DNA of 64,000 bases from Desulforamulus putei DSM 12395 (lineage in GTDB: Bacteria; Bacillota; Desulfotomaculia; Desulfotomaculales; Desulfotomaculaceae): NCBI RefSeq assembly GCF_900129195.1, contig NZ_FQUY01000007.1:55325-119324 (forward strand). The letters are read 5' to 3'. The position numbers and the translations under genes were made by a program. Shown here piece after piece: positions 16,566 through 24,581 of this stretch (positions are counted from its first letter, which is position 1; every line of letters starts with the position of its first letter). The notes below the pieces were generated by a model. It ran no database searches, had not been told where the DNA came from, and saw nothing but the letters and a program-made list of their open reading frames with translations.

Positions 16566-17987
16566 GTGGGCAAGCTGAAATACCGGATTGAGCAGGATCT
16601 CATCGGGTCTAAAGAGATTCCCGTGGACGCCTACTATGGCATTCATACCGCCAGAGCAGCGGAAAATTTCAGCGTGTCCCGGCAAAGGGTTCATCCTGAA
16701 CTGATTAAAGCCATGGCAGTGGTCAAACAGGCAGCGGCGGAAACCAACATTTCCCTGGGTCTTTTGGACCCGAACATAGGCAGTGCCATTTTCCAAGCCG
16801 CTACGGAAGTGGCAGAGGGAAAATTTGCCGACCAGTTTATCGTAGATGCCCTGCAGGGTGGCGCCGGCACATCCACCAACATGAATGTCAACGAAGTGAT
16901 CGCCAACCGGGCCATTGAAATCCTGGGCGGCAACAAAGGGGATTATTCTCTGGTACACCCGGTGAATCATGTCAACATGTCCCAGTCAACCAACGATGTT
17001 TACCCCACGGCCCTGCGGATTGCGGCCATCCGGCTGCTTGTGTACCTGTCCCAGGCCTGCGCCAACCTGCAGGGAGCTTTGCAGGCCAAGGAGGCGGAGT
17101 TTGCCGGGGTGTTGAAGGTAGGTCGCACGGAAATGCAGGATGCCGTTCCCATTACCCTAGGCCAGGAGTTCTCCGCCTGGGCCGAAGCCATCGCCCGGGA
17201 CCGCTGGCGTTTATACAAGGTGGAAGAGCGATTGCGGCAGGTCAACCTAGGCGGCACAGCGGTGGGTACCGGGTTGAATGCTGAGCGTAAATATATCTAT
17301 TCAGTTATTGAACGGCTCAGGGCGCTGACCGGCCTGGGCCTGGCCCGCAATGAAAACATGATCGACGGTACCCAAAACGCCGATGTATTTGTGGAGGTTT
17401 CCGGACTGGTGAAGGCCAATGCCGCCAGCCTGGCTAAAATCGCCGGAGATCTCAGGCTTCTATCCTCCGGACCCAGGGCGGGTTTGGGAGAGATCAGGCT
17501 GCCGGACCTGCAGGCCGGTTCCTCCATGATGCCGGGTAAAGTGAACCCGGTGTTGCCGGAAATGATTACCCAGGTGGCTTACCAGGCCATGGCCCAGGAC
17601 CTGGCCATCACCCTGGCCGTACAGGCGGGGCAGTTGGAACTGAACGCCTTCCTGCCCCTGGTGGCTGCCAATCTTTTACCGGCCATGGAAACCCTCAGCA
17701 AGGCCATGAACCTGCTGGCAGAACGCTGCATCAAGGGGATTCAAGCGGTGCCGGAAAAATGTTTGGAACACCTGCACAACAGTGTCGGCATCATCACCGT
17801 CATTTCGCCCCATGTGGGCTATGATGTGGCCTCTGAACTGGCCAAAACAGCTTTGAAAACCGGTCGGCCGGTGAGGGACGTGATTCTGGAGGCAGGTTTA
17901 TTCACGGCAACTGAATTGGATGAACTGCTCAGGCCGGAGGAAGTGACCCGGCCGGGCATTCCGGGAAAACGCAAGAAAAGAAATTGA
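16566..17987 (+). CDS. aspA: Aspartate ammonia-lyase
   Basis: Fumarase/aspartase-superfamily enzyme that reversibly deaminates aspartate to fumarate and ammonia. Substrate-site motifs are visible: TSTNMNVNEVIANRA, HVNMSQSTNDVYPTALR, TEMQDAVPITLGQEF and the signature SSMMPGKVNPV. The position inside the H-cluster maturation operon suggests a role in supplying ammonia or nitrogen for the dithiomethylamine ligand; that link is inference. GTG at 16566 overlaps the ribosome site AGGGGG, while a CTG at 16575 (before KYRIEQ) has normal spacing, so the true start may be CTG. Confidence 0.93.
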   Translation: MGKLKYRIEQDLIGSKEIPVDAYYGIHTARAAENFSVSRQRVHPELIKAMAVVKQAAAETNISLGLLDPNIGSAIFQAATEVAEGKFADQFIVDALQGGAGTSTNMNVNEVIANRAIEILGGNKGDYSLVHPVNHVNMSQSTNDVYPTALRIAAIRLLVYLSQACANLQGALQAKEAEFAGVLKVGRTEMQDAVPITLGQEFSAWAEAIARDRWRLYKVEERLRQVNLGGTAVGTGLNAERKYIYSVIERLRALTGLGLARNENMIDGTQNADVFVEVSGLVKANAASLAKIAGDLRLLSSGPRAGLGEIRLPDLQAGSSMMPGKVNPVLPEMITQVAYQAMAQDLAITLAVQAGQLELNAFLPLVAANLLPAMETLSKAMNLLAERCIKGIQAVPEKCLEHLHNSVGIITVISPHVGYDVASELAKTALKTGRPVRDVILEAGLFTATELDELLRPEEVTRPGIPGKRKKRN

Positions 17988-18012
17988 CAGCTCTATGAAA
18001 GGGGGCGAGACC

Positions 18013-19242
18013 ATGGACAGTACGCCAAGGGGAAACAGACTTCACATAGCCATCTTCGGACGTCGCAATGCAGGTAAATCCAGTCTCATTAATGCACTGA
18101 CCAACCAGGATATTGCCGTTGTCTCCCATGTGCCGGGAACCACCACCGACCCGGTTTACAAAGCCATGGAAATCCTGCCGGTGGGTCCGGTGGTCATTAT
18201 TGATACGGCAGGGATTGATGACACCGGCCACCTAGGGGAACTGAGGGTACAGCGTTCCCTGGATGTATTAAATAAAGCCGATATGGTCCTGCTGGTTATG
18301 GACGCCGGGGCCGGGTTAACCGAATTTGAGCTGGACATCGCCGAACGCTGCCAAGAGAAAAAACTGCCGGTGGTGGCGGTGCTCAACAAAACCGATGTCC
18401 ACCCGGTGACCGAAAGTCAAATGAACGAAATGAAAGAAAAGCTTGGCCTGGAGCCGGTGGCGGTCAGCGCTCTGACCGGAGCGGGAATCTCTGATTTAAA
18501 GATCGCCCTTGTGAAATCTGCGCCCCCCAGCTGGGATGACCAGACCATTGTGGGGGATTTGCTCAACCCCGGTGACGTGGCGGTGCTGGTGGTGCCCATT
18601 GATTTGGCGGCGCCCAAGGGACGTTTAATTTTACCCCAGGTGCAGACCATTCGGGACATTTTAGATCACGATGCCATGGCCTATGTGGTGAAGGAACGGG
18701 AATTAAAGGAATGCATCGCCACGTTAAACAAAAAGCCCAAAATTGTCATCACCGACTCCCAGGCCTTTCTCAAGGCGGACGCCGATACGCCGCCGGATGT
18801 GCTCTTAACCTCCTTCTCCATTCTCTTCGCCCGCTATAAAGGGGACCTGGAGACCTTGGTGGCAGGGGCCAAAGCCATTGAGAAGTTAAAGCCGGGCGAC
18901 AAGGTGCTGATTGCCGAGGCCTGCACCCATCACCGGATGGAAGACGACATCGGAACCGTCAAGATCCCCCGCTGGCTGCGCCAGATCGTCGGAGGCGAAC
19001 TGGACTTCCACTGGAGCAGCGGTCACCGGTTCCCCACAGACCTATCGGAATATAAGCTGGTGGTGCACTGCGGCTCCTGCATGATCAACCGCCGGGAAAT
19101 GCTGTCCCGCATTATGCAGGTTCAGCAGGCCGGCGTCCCCATTGTAAACTACGGGGTGTGTATCGCCTATGTGCAGGGCATTCTCAGACGGGCCCTGTCC
19201 CCCTTCCCCATGCTTCAAGAGATGCTGGATGACGAAGATTAG
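18013..19242 (+). CDS. hydF: [FeFe]-hydrogenase maturation GTPase HydF
   Basis: Scaffold GTPase on which the 2Fe subcluster of the hydrogenase H-cluster is assembled. The N-terminal G domain has P-loop GRRNAGKS at residues 16-23, GTTTDPV (switch), DTAG and NKTD. The C-terminal iron-sulfur part has EACTHHRMEDDIGTVKIPRW and HCGSCMINRREM, giving the expected His and Cys ligands. ATG 18013 is preferred over an ATG 18 bases earlier because AAAGGGGG stands between them. The product is 409 residues. Confidence 0.95.
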   Translation: MDSTPRGNRLHIAIFGRRNAGKSSLINALTNQDIAVVSHVPGTTTDPVYKAMEILPVGPVVIIDTAGIDDTGHLGELRVQRSLDVLNKADMVLLVMDAGAGLTEFELDIAERCQEKKLPVVAVLNKTDVHPVTESQMNEMKEKLGLEPVAVSALTGAGISDLKIALVKSAPPSWDDQTIVGDLLNPGDVAVLVVPIDLAAPKGRLILPQVQTIRDILDHDAMAYVVKERELKECIATLNKKPKIVITDSQAFLKADADTPPDVLLTSFSILFARYKGDLETLVAGAKAIEKLKPGDKVLIAEACTHHRMEDDIGTVKIPRWLRQIVGGELDFHWSSGHRFPTDLSEYKLVVHCGSCMINRREMLSRIMQVQQAGVPIVNYGVCIAYVQGILRRALSPFPMLQEMLDDED

Positions 19243-19268
19243 AATTGTTAAAGGAAGGGGTGATTCCC

Positions 19269-20339
19269 TTGAGAGAAGATTTTGCAAGAGCCCTCACCAG
19301 GGCGGCCGGCGGAATTGAATTAACCAGGGAAGATATTATTACGCTGCTGCAGGCCCTGCCGGGAGAAGAAGAAACAAAGCTGTTTGAGCTGGCGGACCGG
19401 GTGCGGCAGGAAAATTTCGGTGATGAAGTACACCTCAGGGGGATCATCGAGTTCTCCAACTACTGCCGGAATGACTGCCATTATTGCGGCCTGCGGCGCA
19501 GCAACAAAGAAATCCAGAGATACCGTATCCCGCTGGAAGAAATTGTAGATACAGCGAAATACGCAGCGGAGCTGGGCTACGGAACCATTGTATTACAGGC
19601 CGGGGAGGACCCCTATTACTCCGGGGAAGAACTGGCTGAGATGATTCGCAAGGTAAAGGAGTCGGGCAACTTTGCCGTCACCGTGTGTGTGGGCGAACGC
19701 AGCCGTAAGGACTATGAATTAATGAAAGAGGCCGGTGCGGACCGCTACCTGTTAAAGCATGAGACGGCGGACCCGGCGCTGTTTGCCAAACTAAGGCCCG
19801 GCACGTCACTGGCAGAAAGGATCAAGCGGCTTCAATGGCTGCGGGAGATTGGTTTCCAGGTGGGTTCAGGCAATATGGTGGGCCTGCCGGGGCAGACGGT
19901 GGAAACACTGGCGGATGATATCTTACTCTTAAAGGAACTGGACGTTGAGATGGCAGGCATCGGCCCCTTTATCCCCCATGACCAGACTCCTTTACGAGAT
20001 TGTTCCAAGGGTGATTTAAAGCAAACCCTCAAAACCCTAGCGGTGGCAAGATTAGTCCTGCCGCAAACGCACCTGCCGGCCACAACGGCAATCGGCACCT
20101 TACACCCAGAAGGCCGCAAGATGGCCCTGGCCTGTGGCGCCAATGTCATCATGCCAAATTTATCACCGGCCGGTTATCGGCAGATGTATCAAATCTATCC
20201 TGAAAAGGCCGGCAGCAAAGAAAACGCGGACGAATCCCACGAAAAAATTACCTCGTTAGTCAAGGAAGTGGGCCGTCATATCAGTAAGGGACGGGGCGAC
20301 AGCCCCAAGGAACAATTTAAAAATCGTCCGGCCCGTTGA
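19269..20339 (+). CDS. hydE: [FeFe]-hydrogenase maturation radical SAM protein HydE
   Basis: Radical SAM enzyme acting on a HydG-derived iron-cysteine synthon during H-cluster synthesis. The SAM cluster is CRNDCHYC, inside IEFSNYCRNDCHYCGLRRSN, and the later GNMVGLPGQTVE and PFIPHDQTPL are typical HydE segments. TTG 19269 is chosen as start because AAGGAAGGGGTG ends six bases upstream; an earlier TTG in the frame lacks a ribosome site. It runs directly between hydF and hydG. Confidence 0.94.
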   Translation: MREDFARALTRAAGGIELTREDIITLLQALPGEEETKLFELADRVRQENFGDEVHLRGIIEFSNYCRNDCHYCGLRRSNKEIQRYRIPLEEIVDTAKYAAELGYGTIVLQAGEDPYYSGEELAEMIRKVKESGNFAVTVCVGERSRKDYELMKEAGADRYLLKHETADPALFAKLRPGTSLAERIKRLQWLREIGFQVGSGNMVGLPGQTVETLADDILLLKELDVEMAGIGPFIPHDQTPLRDCSKGDLKQTLKTLAVARLVLPQTHLPATTAIGTLHPEGRKMALACGANVIMPNLSPAGYRQMYQIYPEKAGSKENADESHEKITSLVKEVGRHISKGRGDSPKEQFKNRPAR

Positions 20340-20364
20340 GCCGGAGAAAGGTAAGGTGATCCTG

Positions 20365-21834
20365 ATGGCAGTTAACAAGGCGGAGATCTATAATAACCAG
20401 TGGGAACCGGCAGATTTCATTAACGAAGAGGAAATTAACCGTTTGCTGGAGGAAGCCAGGCAAGCGTCACCGGCCAGAGTGCGGGAGATCATCGAAAAGG
20501 CCAGGGAGGCCAGGGGGTTAACTCCGGAAGAAGTGGCCATTTTACTGCAAAACGAGGATCAGGAACTGCTGGACCTGATGTACCGGGTGGCCAGTGAAAT
20601 CAAGCTGAAGATCTACGGCAAGCGCCTGGTGTTATTTGCCCCCCTGTATATCAGTGACCACTGTGTCAACAACTGTGTCTACTGCGGTTACCGCCGTGAT
20701 AACAAATTTAAGCGCCGCAAGCTGACCCAGGAGGAAGTGGCAGAGGAAGTAAAAATTCTGGAGTCCATGGGACACAAGAGGCTGGCGGTGGAGGCAGGGG
20801 AACATCCCGGCGAATGTCCCATTGAGTACGTGCTGGAATGCCTGAAAACCATTTACAGCATCAAATTTGACAACGGCAGCATCCGCCGCTGCAATGTCAA
20901 CATTGCTGCCACTACCATTGAAAATTACAAAAAACTGAAGGACGCCGGCATTGGGACTTACATTCTGTTCCAGGAGACCTACCACCGGGAAACTTACAAA
21001 AAAATGCACCCCAGCGGCCCTAAGGCTGATTATGACTGGCATACCACAGCCCATGACAGGGCCATGATGGCCGGCATCGACGATGTTGGTTTGGGTGTTC
21101 TGTTTGGCCTTTACGACTACAAATTTGAGGTCTTGGGACTGATGATGCACGCCCTGCATTTGGAAGAGCGCTTTGGCGTAGGACCTCATACCATTTCCGT
21201 GCCGCGGCTGCGCCCGGCCCGGGGAGTGGATTACAATAACTTCCCCTATTTGGTTAATGATGCACAGTTTATGAAATTGGTTGCCATTATTCGCCTGGCT
21301 GTGCCCTATACCGGTATGATTATTTCTACACGCGAGCGGCCCGAATACCGGGATATGCTGTTAAACTACGGTATCTCGCAAATTTCCGCCGGATCCTGCA
21401 CCGGGGTGGGCGGCTACAAGCGAGAACTGGAACGCAAGCAGTGTATTGCGGAGGGCGGTTCCAATTGCGGCACCGGCGAAGAAGAGGCCCCGCAATTCCA
21501 CGTGGATGATCACCGGAGTCCCGATGAGGTGCTGCGCAGTGTCTGCCAATCCGGCTGGCTGCCCAGCTACTGTACCGCCTGCTACCGGAAGGGACGCACC
21601 GGCGACAGGTTCATGGCCTTGGCTAAGAGCGGTGAAATTCAAAACGTCTGTCAGCCCAACGCCATCCTTACATTTAAGGAATACCTGATGGACTACGCGT
21701 CTCCGGAAACCAGGGAAGTGGGGGAAGAAACCATCCGCCGGCATCTGGAAGAAATTAGCAATACGCAGATCCGCAAAATTACAGAAGAAAGACTCAAACA
21801 AATCGAAGCCGGGGAGCGAGACCTGTACTTCTAG
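20365..21834 (+). CDS. hydG: [FeFe]-hydrogenase maturation radical SAM protein HydG
   Basis: Tyrosine lyase that makes CO and cyanide ligands for the hydrogenase H-cluster. The N-terminal SAM cluster is CVNNCVYC in YISDHCVNNCVYCGYRR; the C-terminal auxiliary cluster that binds the dangler iron is visible as CQSGWLPSYCTACYRKGRTG with a further Cys. The length of 489 residues fits. ATG 20365 is three codons inside a GTG-started frame and has TAAGGTG upstream. It is the last gene of the operon; the hydrogenase structural genes are not in this window. Confidence 0.95.
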   Translation: MAVNKAEIYNNQWEPADFINEEEINRLLEEARQASPARVREIIEKAREARGLTPEEVAILLQNEDQELLDLMYRVASEIKLKIYGKRLVLFAPLYISDHCVNNCVYCGYRRDNKFKRRKLTQEEVAEEVKILESMGHKRLAVEAGEHPGECPIEYVLECLKTIYSIKFDNGSIRRCNVNIAATTIENYKKLKDAGIGTYILFQETYHRETYKKMHPSGPKADYDWHTTAHDRAMMAGIDDVGLGVLFGLYDYKFEVLGLMMHALHLEERFGVGPHTISVPRLRPARGVDYNNFPYLVNDAQFMKLVAIIRLAVPYTGMIISTRERPEYRDMLLNYGISQISAGSCTGVGGYKRELERKQCIAEGGSNCGTGEEEAPQFHVDDHRSPDEVLRSVCQSGWLPSYCTACYRKGRTGDRFMALAKSGEIQNVCQPNAILTFKEYLMDYASPETREVGEETIRRHLEEISNTQIRKITEERLKQIEAGERDLYF

Positions 21835-21860
21835 TGAAGACTATATATTATCACAAAGAC

Positions 21861-21998
21861 CGCAGCACGGAACTTGTTGCCGTGTCTGAGTGTTGACAAA
21901 GGGCTTGCATTTGTAGGGGTGGTTTTGTTATCCTTGGTGAGCGACTTGTGCGGAGACAGAAGCGAACGGGGACAGTAGAACCACCCACCCGCTTTTTT
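21861..21998 (+). other. Structured intergenic RNA / long-stem terminator after hydG
   Basis: The gap holds a hairpin GCACGG/CCGTGT near 21864-21886 and then a long imperfect stem closed by GGGTGGTT (21917-21924) and AACCACCC (21979-21986), followed by CACCCGCTTTTTT. The T-tract makes it a terminator for the hyd operon, but the approximately 55-base interior is longer than needed and could be a distinct small RNA. A TTGACA at 21893 has no clear -10 element. Confidence 0.5.
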
Positions 21999-22014
21999 AA
22001 TTTTCTTTTCGGAG

Positions 22015-22039
22015 GTATAATATTTACTTAGTATTATAC
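22015..22039 (+). promoter_or_regulatory. Inverted repeat before the GntR/RCK_C gene (possible autoregulatory operator)
   Basis: GTATAATA and TATTATAC are separated by nine bases, immediately before the AGGAGG of the regulator gene. The left arm includes a TATAAT. The position fits an operator that a GntR-type protein could use to control itself. Confidence 0.45.
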
Positions 22040-22056
22040 TTCAGGAGGTTTTTGTT

Positions 22057-22668
22057 TTGCCAAACAATGAGGTGCATTTAGCGCGGTACATAACCATTGC
22101 TGCGGATCTGGCGGATCGTATCGTGCGGGGTGAATACCTGGAAGGTCAGAAGATTTTTGGACGTTCAACCCTGGCAGGTAAATATAATGTGTCTCCGGAA
22201 ACCATTCGGCGTGCCTTAACGTTGCTGCAGGAAGTGGGCATCGTTGAAGTGGTTCCCGGTGTGGGAGTAGTGGTCAAGTCATCAGAGGCAGCCCGCAAGT
22301 ATTTAGATGATTTTGATCAACGGCGGGTACTGGCAGGTATTCACGAGAGATTACACCAATTAGTAAAGGAAAGAGACCGATTAAATCACGAGATCTCCAA
22401 GTTGATGGAAGAATTAATGGAACATACCATCCATTTGGAGGCCAAGCTGTACAGAATTGAAGAGTGGAAAGTACTGCCCGATTCTCCTCTGGTAGGACAA
22501 ACCCTGGCCGAGAGCAAGCTTCATAACAGAAAGGTGCTGGCCATCCAGCGGAAGGGGCAGGAGGATATTTTCGACCCACCACCGGACATCATCATTCAAA
22601 ACGGGGATATTTTAACCATCTATGGCCGGTTGGATCCCGCTGCCAGGGAAGGACTGGTCAGAGTATAA
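22057..22668 (+). CDS. BusR-like GntR / RCK_C transcriptional regulator
   Basis: A 203-residue regulator with three parts. Residues 5-85 are a GntR winged helix (FGRSTLAGKYNVSPETIRRA, VGIVEVVPGVGVVV). Residues 90-135 form a coiled coil (LHQLVKERDRLNHEISKLME). Residues 140-203 are an RCK_C/TrkA-C domain (PLVGQTLAESKLHNRKVLAI, IIIQNGDILTIYG). BusR, with this architecture, binds cyclic-di-AMP in the RCK_C domain and represses osmolyte uptake. TTG start with AGGAGG eight bases upstream. The cyclic-di-AMP riboswitch directly downstream supports this reading; the actual targets here are unknown. Confidence 0.85.
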   Translation: MPNNEVHLARYITIAADLADRIVRGEYLEGQKIFGRSTLAGKYNVSPETIRRALTLLQEVGIVEVVPGVGVVVKSSEAARKYLDDFDQRRVLAGIHERLHQLVKERDRLNHEISKLMEELMEHTIHLEAKLYRIEEWKVLPDSPLVGQTLAESKLHNRKVLAIQRKGQEDIFDPPPDIIIQNGDILTIYGRLDPAAREGLVRV

Positions 22669-22690
22669 AGGTGCTGAGGCGCCTTTTTTA
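22667..22690 (+). terminator. Terminator of the GntR/RCK_C gene
   Basis: Stem AAAGGTGC / GCGCCTTT with loop TGAG, followed by TTTTTTA, overlapping the stop codon region. Confidence 0.8.
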
Positions 22691-22761
22691 ATTGCCGGAA
22701 AAATTAATTTATGATATAATAGCTGTGGCAACTTGTTTATTTTACGACGTTGCCTGGAAAA

Positions 22762-22882
22762 TATTAGCTTAATCCCATTAAATGGGAGCGGAGGAACCAA
22801 TTGTGGGGTGAATCCTGTGCTTTGGCCCAGGTAGGGTTTTAACCTTTCGACCCGAACCCGTCAGCTAACTTCGTAAGCTATA
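22762..22882 (+). promoter_or_regulatory. Cyclic-di-AMP riboswitch (ydaO-yuaA type)
   Basis: Conserved ydaO elements appear in order: GCGGAGGAACC, GGGGTGAATCC, GGTAGGG, CGACCCGAACCCGTCAGCTA and a closing CTTCGTAAGCTA. The 5' segment ATTAGCTTAA pairs with GTAAGCTAT to form P1. A TATAAT (22713-22718) lies about 40 bases upstream. The element lies directly before the aminomutase gene and should switch it off when cyclic-di-AMP is abundant, as in the best-studied members. No separate terminator is obvious between aptamer and start, so control may act on ribosome access. Confidence 0.9.
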
Positions 22883-22901
22883 AAGAAAGGGAGGGATGTT
22901 C

Positions 22902-24170
22902 ATGTCTGTTTATTTACAGCATGAAGAAGTACAATTAGAGCAGAACAAAAGAATGATTGCCCTAAAAAGGGCAAGGGAGCTAAAATCCCGTATCTCCGGT
23001 TATCTAAGCAACAAAGCCAACATCCCAAACGGTTTTGAGGTGCAGGGGGAATATAACCGGGCAAAGGATAAGCTGATGAAGTTCTTTCAGGCCGGTGAAG
23101 AGCAGTGGAATGACTGGCACTGGCAAATGGCAAACCGCATCAGGGATGCCAGGGTATTAAGTCAGCTGGTTGATTTAGACCCGGAAGAAATCAACGCCAT
23201 CGAGCGGGTAGGTCGGCAGTACCGCTGGGCAGTATCCCCCTATTACATGGCCCTGGCCATGGCTGGTGGCGTCAAAGGCCCCATTTGGCTGCAGGCTGTA
23301 CCCAGCATTGAGGAAATTAAAGATTGCTCCGGTCTGGAAGACCCCATGGGAGAAGAATTTACATCTCCTGCTCCAGGAATTACCAGGCGTTACCCCGATC
23401 GTTTAATTATTAACGTAACCAACCAGTGCGCCATGTACTGCCGTCATTGCCAGCGCCGCAGGAACATAGGAGAGATTGATGTTCACAAGCCTCGTAAAGT
23501 TTTAGAGGCCGCCCTTCAGTATGTCAGAGAAAATGAAGAAATCAGAGATGTATTAATCACCGGCGGAGATGCTTTGCTTTTACCGGATAAACAGATTGAC
23601 TGGTTGTTAAGCGAATTGGACAATATACCCCACGTTGAGATCAAGCGTATTGGAACCCGTACGCCTGTTACCATGCCCCAAAGAATTACCCCTGAACTCT
23701 GTGCCATTTTAGAAAGTCACCCGCCTATTTATATAAATTCCCAGTTTAATCACCCGTTGGAGGTCACGCCGGAGGCCAAAAAGGCCTGTGACATGCTGGT
23801 AAAAGCAGGGGTTGTTTTGGGGAACCAGGCGGTTTTGTTGAAGAATATCAATAACAACCCGGACGTCATGAAACGACTGAACCAGAGTCTGCTGCAAATC
23901 CGGGTACGCCCCTACTATATTTTCCATGCCAAAGCCGTCAAAGGGACCAGACATTTTATCACCGGCGTCGATGAGGGAATTACCATTATGGACCAATTAC
24001 GGGGATATACCTCCGGACTGGCTGTTCCAACCTATATTATTAACGCGCCCAACGGTTATGGAAAGACACCGGTTCTTCCGCAATATATAATCGAAAATAA
24101 AAATAACCATGTAACCCTGCGGACCTGGGAAAAAAGAATCATACCTTACAACGTAAAAGGCAAACCCTAA
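22902..24170 (+). CDS. Lysine/glutamate 2,3-aminomutase family, probably glutamate 2,3-aminomutase
   Basis: PLP- and radical-SAM-dependent enzyme that moves an amino group from C2 to C3. The SAM cluster is CAMYCRHC (near residues 176-183). At the positions where lysine 2,3-aminomutase has two Asp residues that hold the substrate side-chain amine, this protein has Lys (FHAKAVKGTRHF) and Asn (IINAPNGYGKTP); those substitutions characterise glutamate 2,3-aminomutase. The product would be beta-glutamate, a compatible solute. ATG 22902 is preferred because AAAGGGAGGG has better spacing to it than to an ATG six bases earlier. Control by the cyclic-di-AMP riboswitch fits an osmotic role. Lysine as substrate is not excluded. 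Confidence 0.85.
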   Translation: MSVYLQHEEVQLEQNKRMIALKRARELKSRISGYLSNKANIPNGFEVQGEYNRAKDKLMKFFQAGEEQWNDWHWQMANRIRDARVLSQLVDLDPEEINAIERVGRQYRWAVSPYYMALAMAGGVKGPIWLQAVPSIEEIKDCSGLEDPMGEEFTSPAPGITRRYPDRLIINVTNQCAMYCRHCQRRRNIGEIDVHKPRKVLEAALQYVRENEEIRDVLITGGDALLLPDKQIDWLLSELDNIPHVEIKRIGTRTPVTMPQRITPELCAILESHPPIYINSQFNHPLEVTPEAKKACDMLVKAGVVLGNQAVLLKNINNNPDVMKRLNQSLLQIRVRPYYIFHAKAVKGTRHFITGVDEGITIMDQLRGYTSGLAVPTYIINAPNGYGKTPVLPQYIIENKNNHVTLRTWEKRIIPYNVKGKP

Positions 24171-24184
24171 GAGGCGTCACCGGA

Positions 24185-24224
24185 AAAATCCTGTCGACTT
24201 TTTTGGCAGGATTTTAATTTTTTT
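24185..24224 (+). terminator. Terminator of the aminomutase gene
   Basis: Stem AAAATCCTG / CAGGATTTT followed by AATTTTTTT. Confidence 0.8.
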
Positions 24225-24226
24225 GG

Positions 24227-24254
24227 TTGACAAGAACATTTGTTTGGATATAAA
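24227..24254 (+). promoter_or_regulatory. SigA-type promoter
   Basis: TTGACA and TATAAA with a 16-base spacer, just after the aminomutase terminator and upstream of the small membrane-protein gene. Confidence 0.7.
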
Positions 24255-24279
24255 ATCACTATAACAAAAACAAATGTTC
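24234..24279 (+). promoter_or_regulatory. Bipartite inverted-repeat operator over the promoter
   Basis: GAACATTTGTTT (24234-24245) and AAACAAATGTTC (24268-24279) are perfect 12-base inverted arms separated by 22 bases; the -10 element lies between them. A wide, two-part palindrome suits a multimeric regulator that bridges distant half-sites. BusR proteins are known to bind bipartite operators, and a BusR-like gene is 1.6 kb upstream. Confidence 0.6.
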
Positions 24280-24291
24280 GGGGGTTTTAAA

Positions 24292-24498
24292 ATGATAAAG
24301 GGTGCGGAAATTCGTATGACTTTTCCTCCGGCGGTCAAGGACCTGTCCACGGAATCTCAAGAGAGCTCTCTGGTGGATAAAGTGTTGGGCTGGTTAGAAC
24401 ATGAAGATACACCCATAGCCAGGAGGTTTACCATCGGGATCTGTACATTGAGCGGTTTCTTTTTTGCCGCTCAGTTAATCAGGTTTTTAGTTTCTTAA
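24292..24498 (+). CDS. Small single-pass membrane protein
   Basis: A 68-residue product with a polar N-terminal part (MIKGAEIRMTFPPAVKDLST) and a C-terminal hydrophobic segment (FTIGICTLSGFFFAAQLIRF) that should cross the membrane once. ATG 24292 is chosen over an ATG 18 bases earlier because CGGGGG lies between them. It has its own promoter inside a bipartite palindrome and follows the cyclic-di-AMP-controlled aminomutase. I do not recognise the family. Confidence 0.6.
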   Translation: MIKGAEIRMTFPPAVKDLSTESQESSLVDKVLGWLEHEDTPIARRFTIGICTLSGFFFAAQLIRFLVS

Positions 24499-24581
24499 TA
24501 ACTAGGGCACACAGACCCGGGTTATTTTTTTTGTCCCGGTACCATACTAAGGGGGATGGATAAGATTGAGGGAGGCATCCG

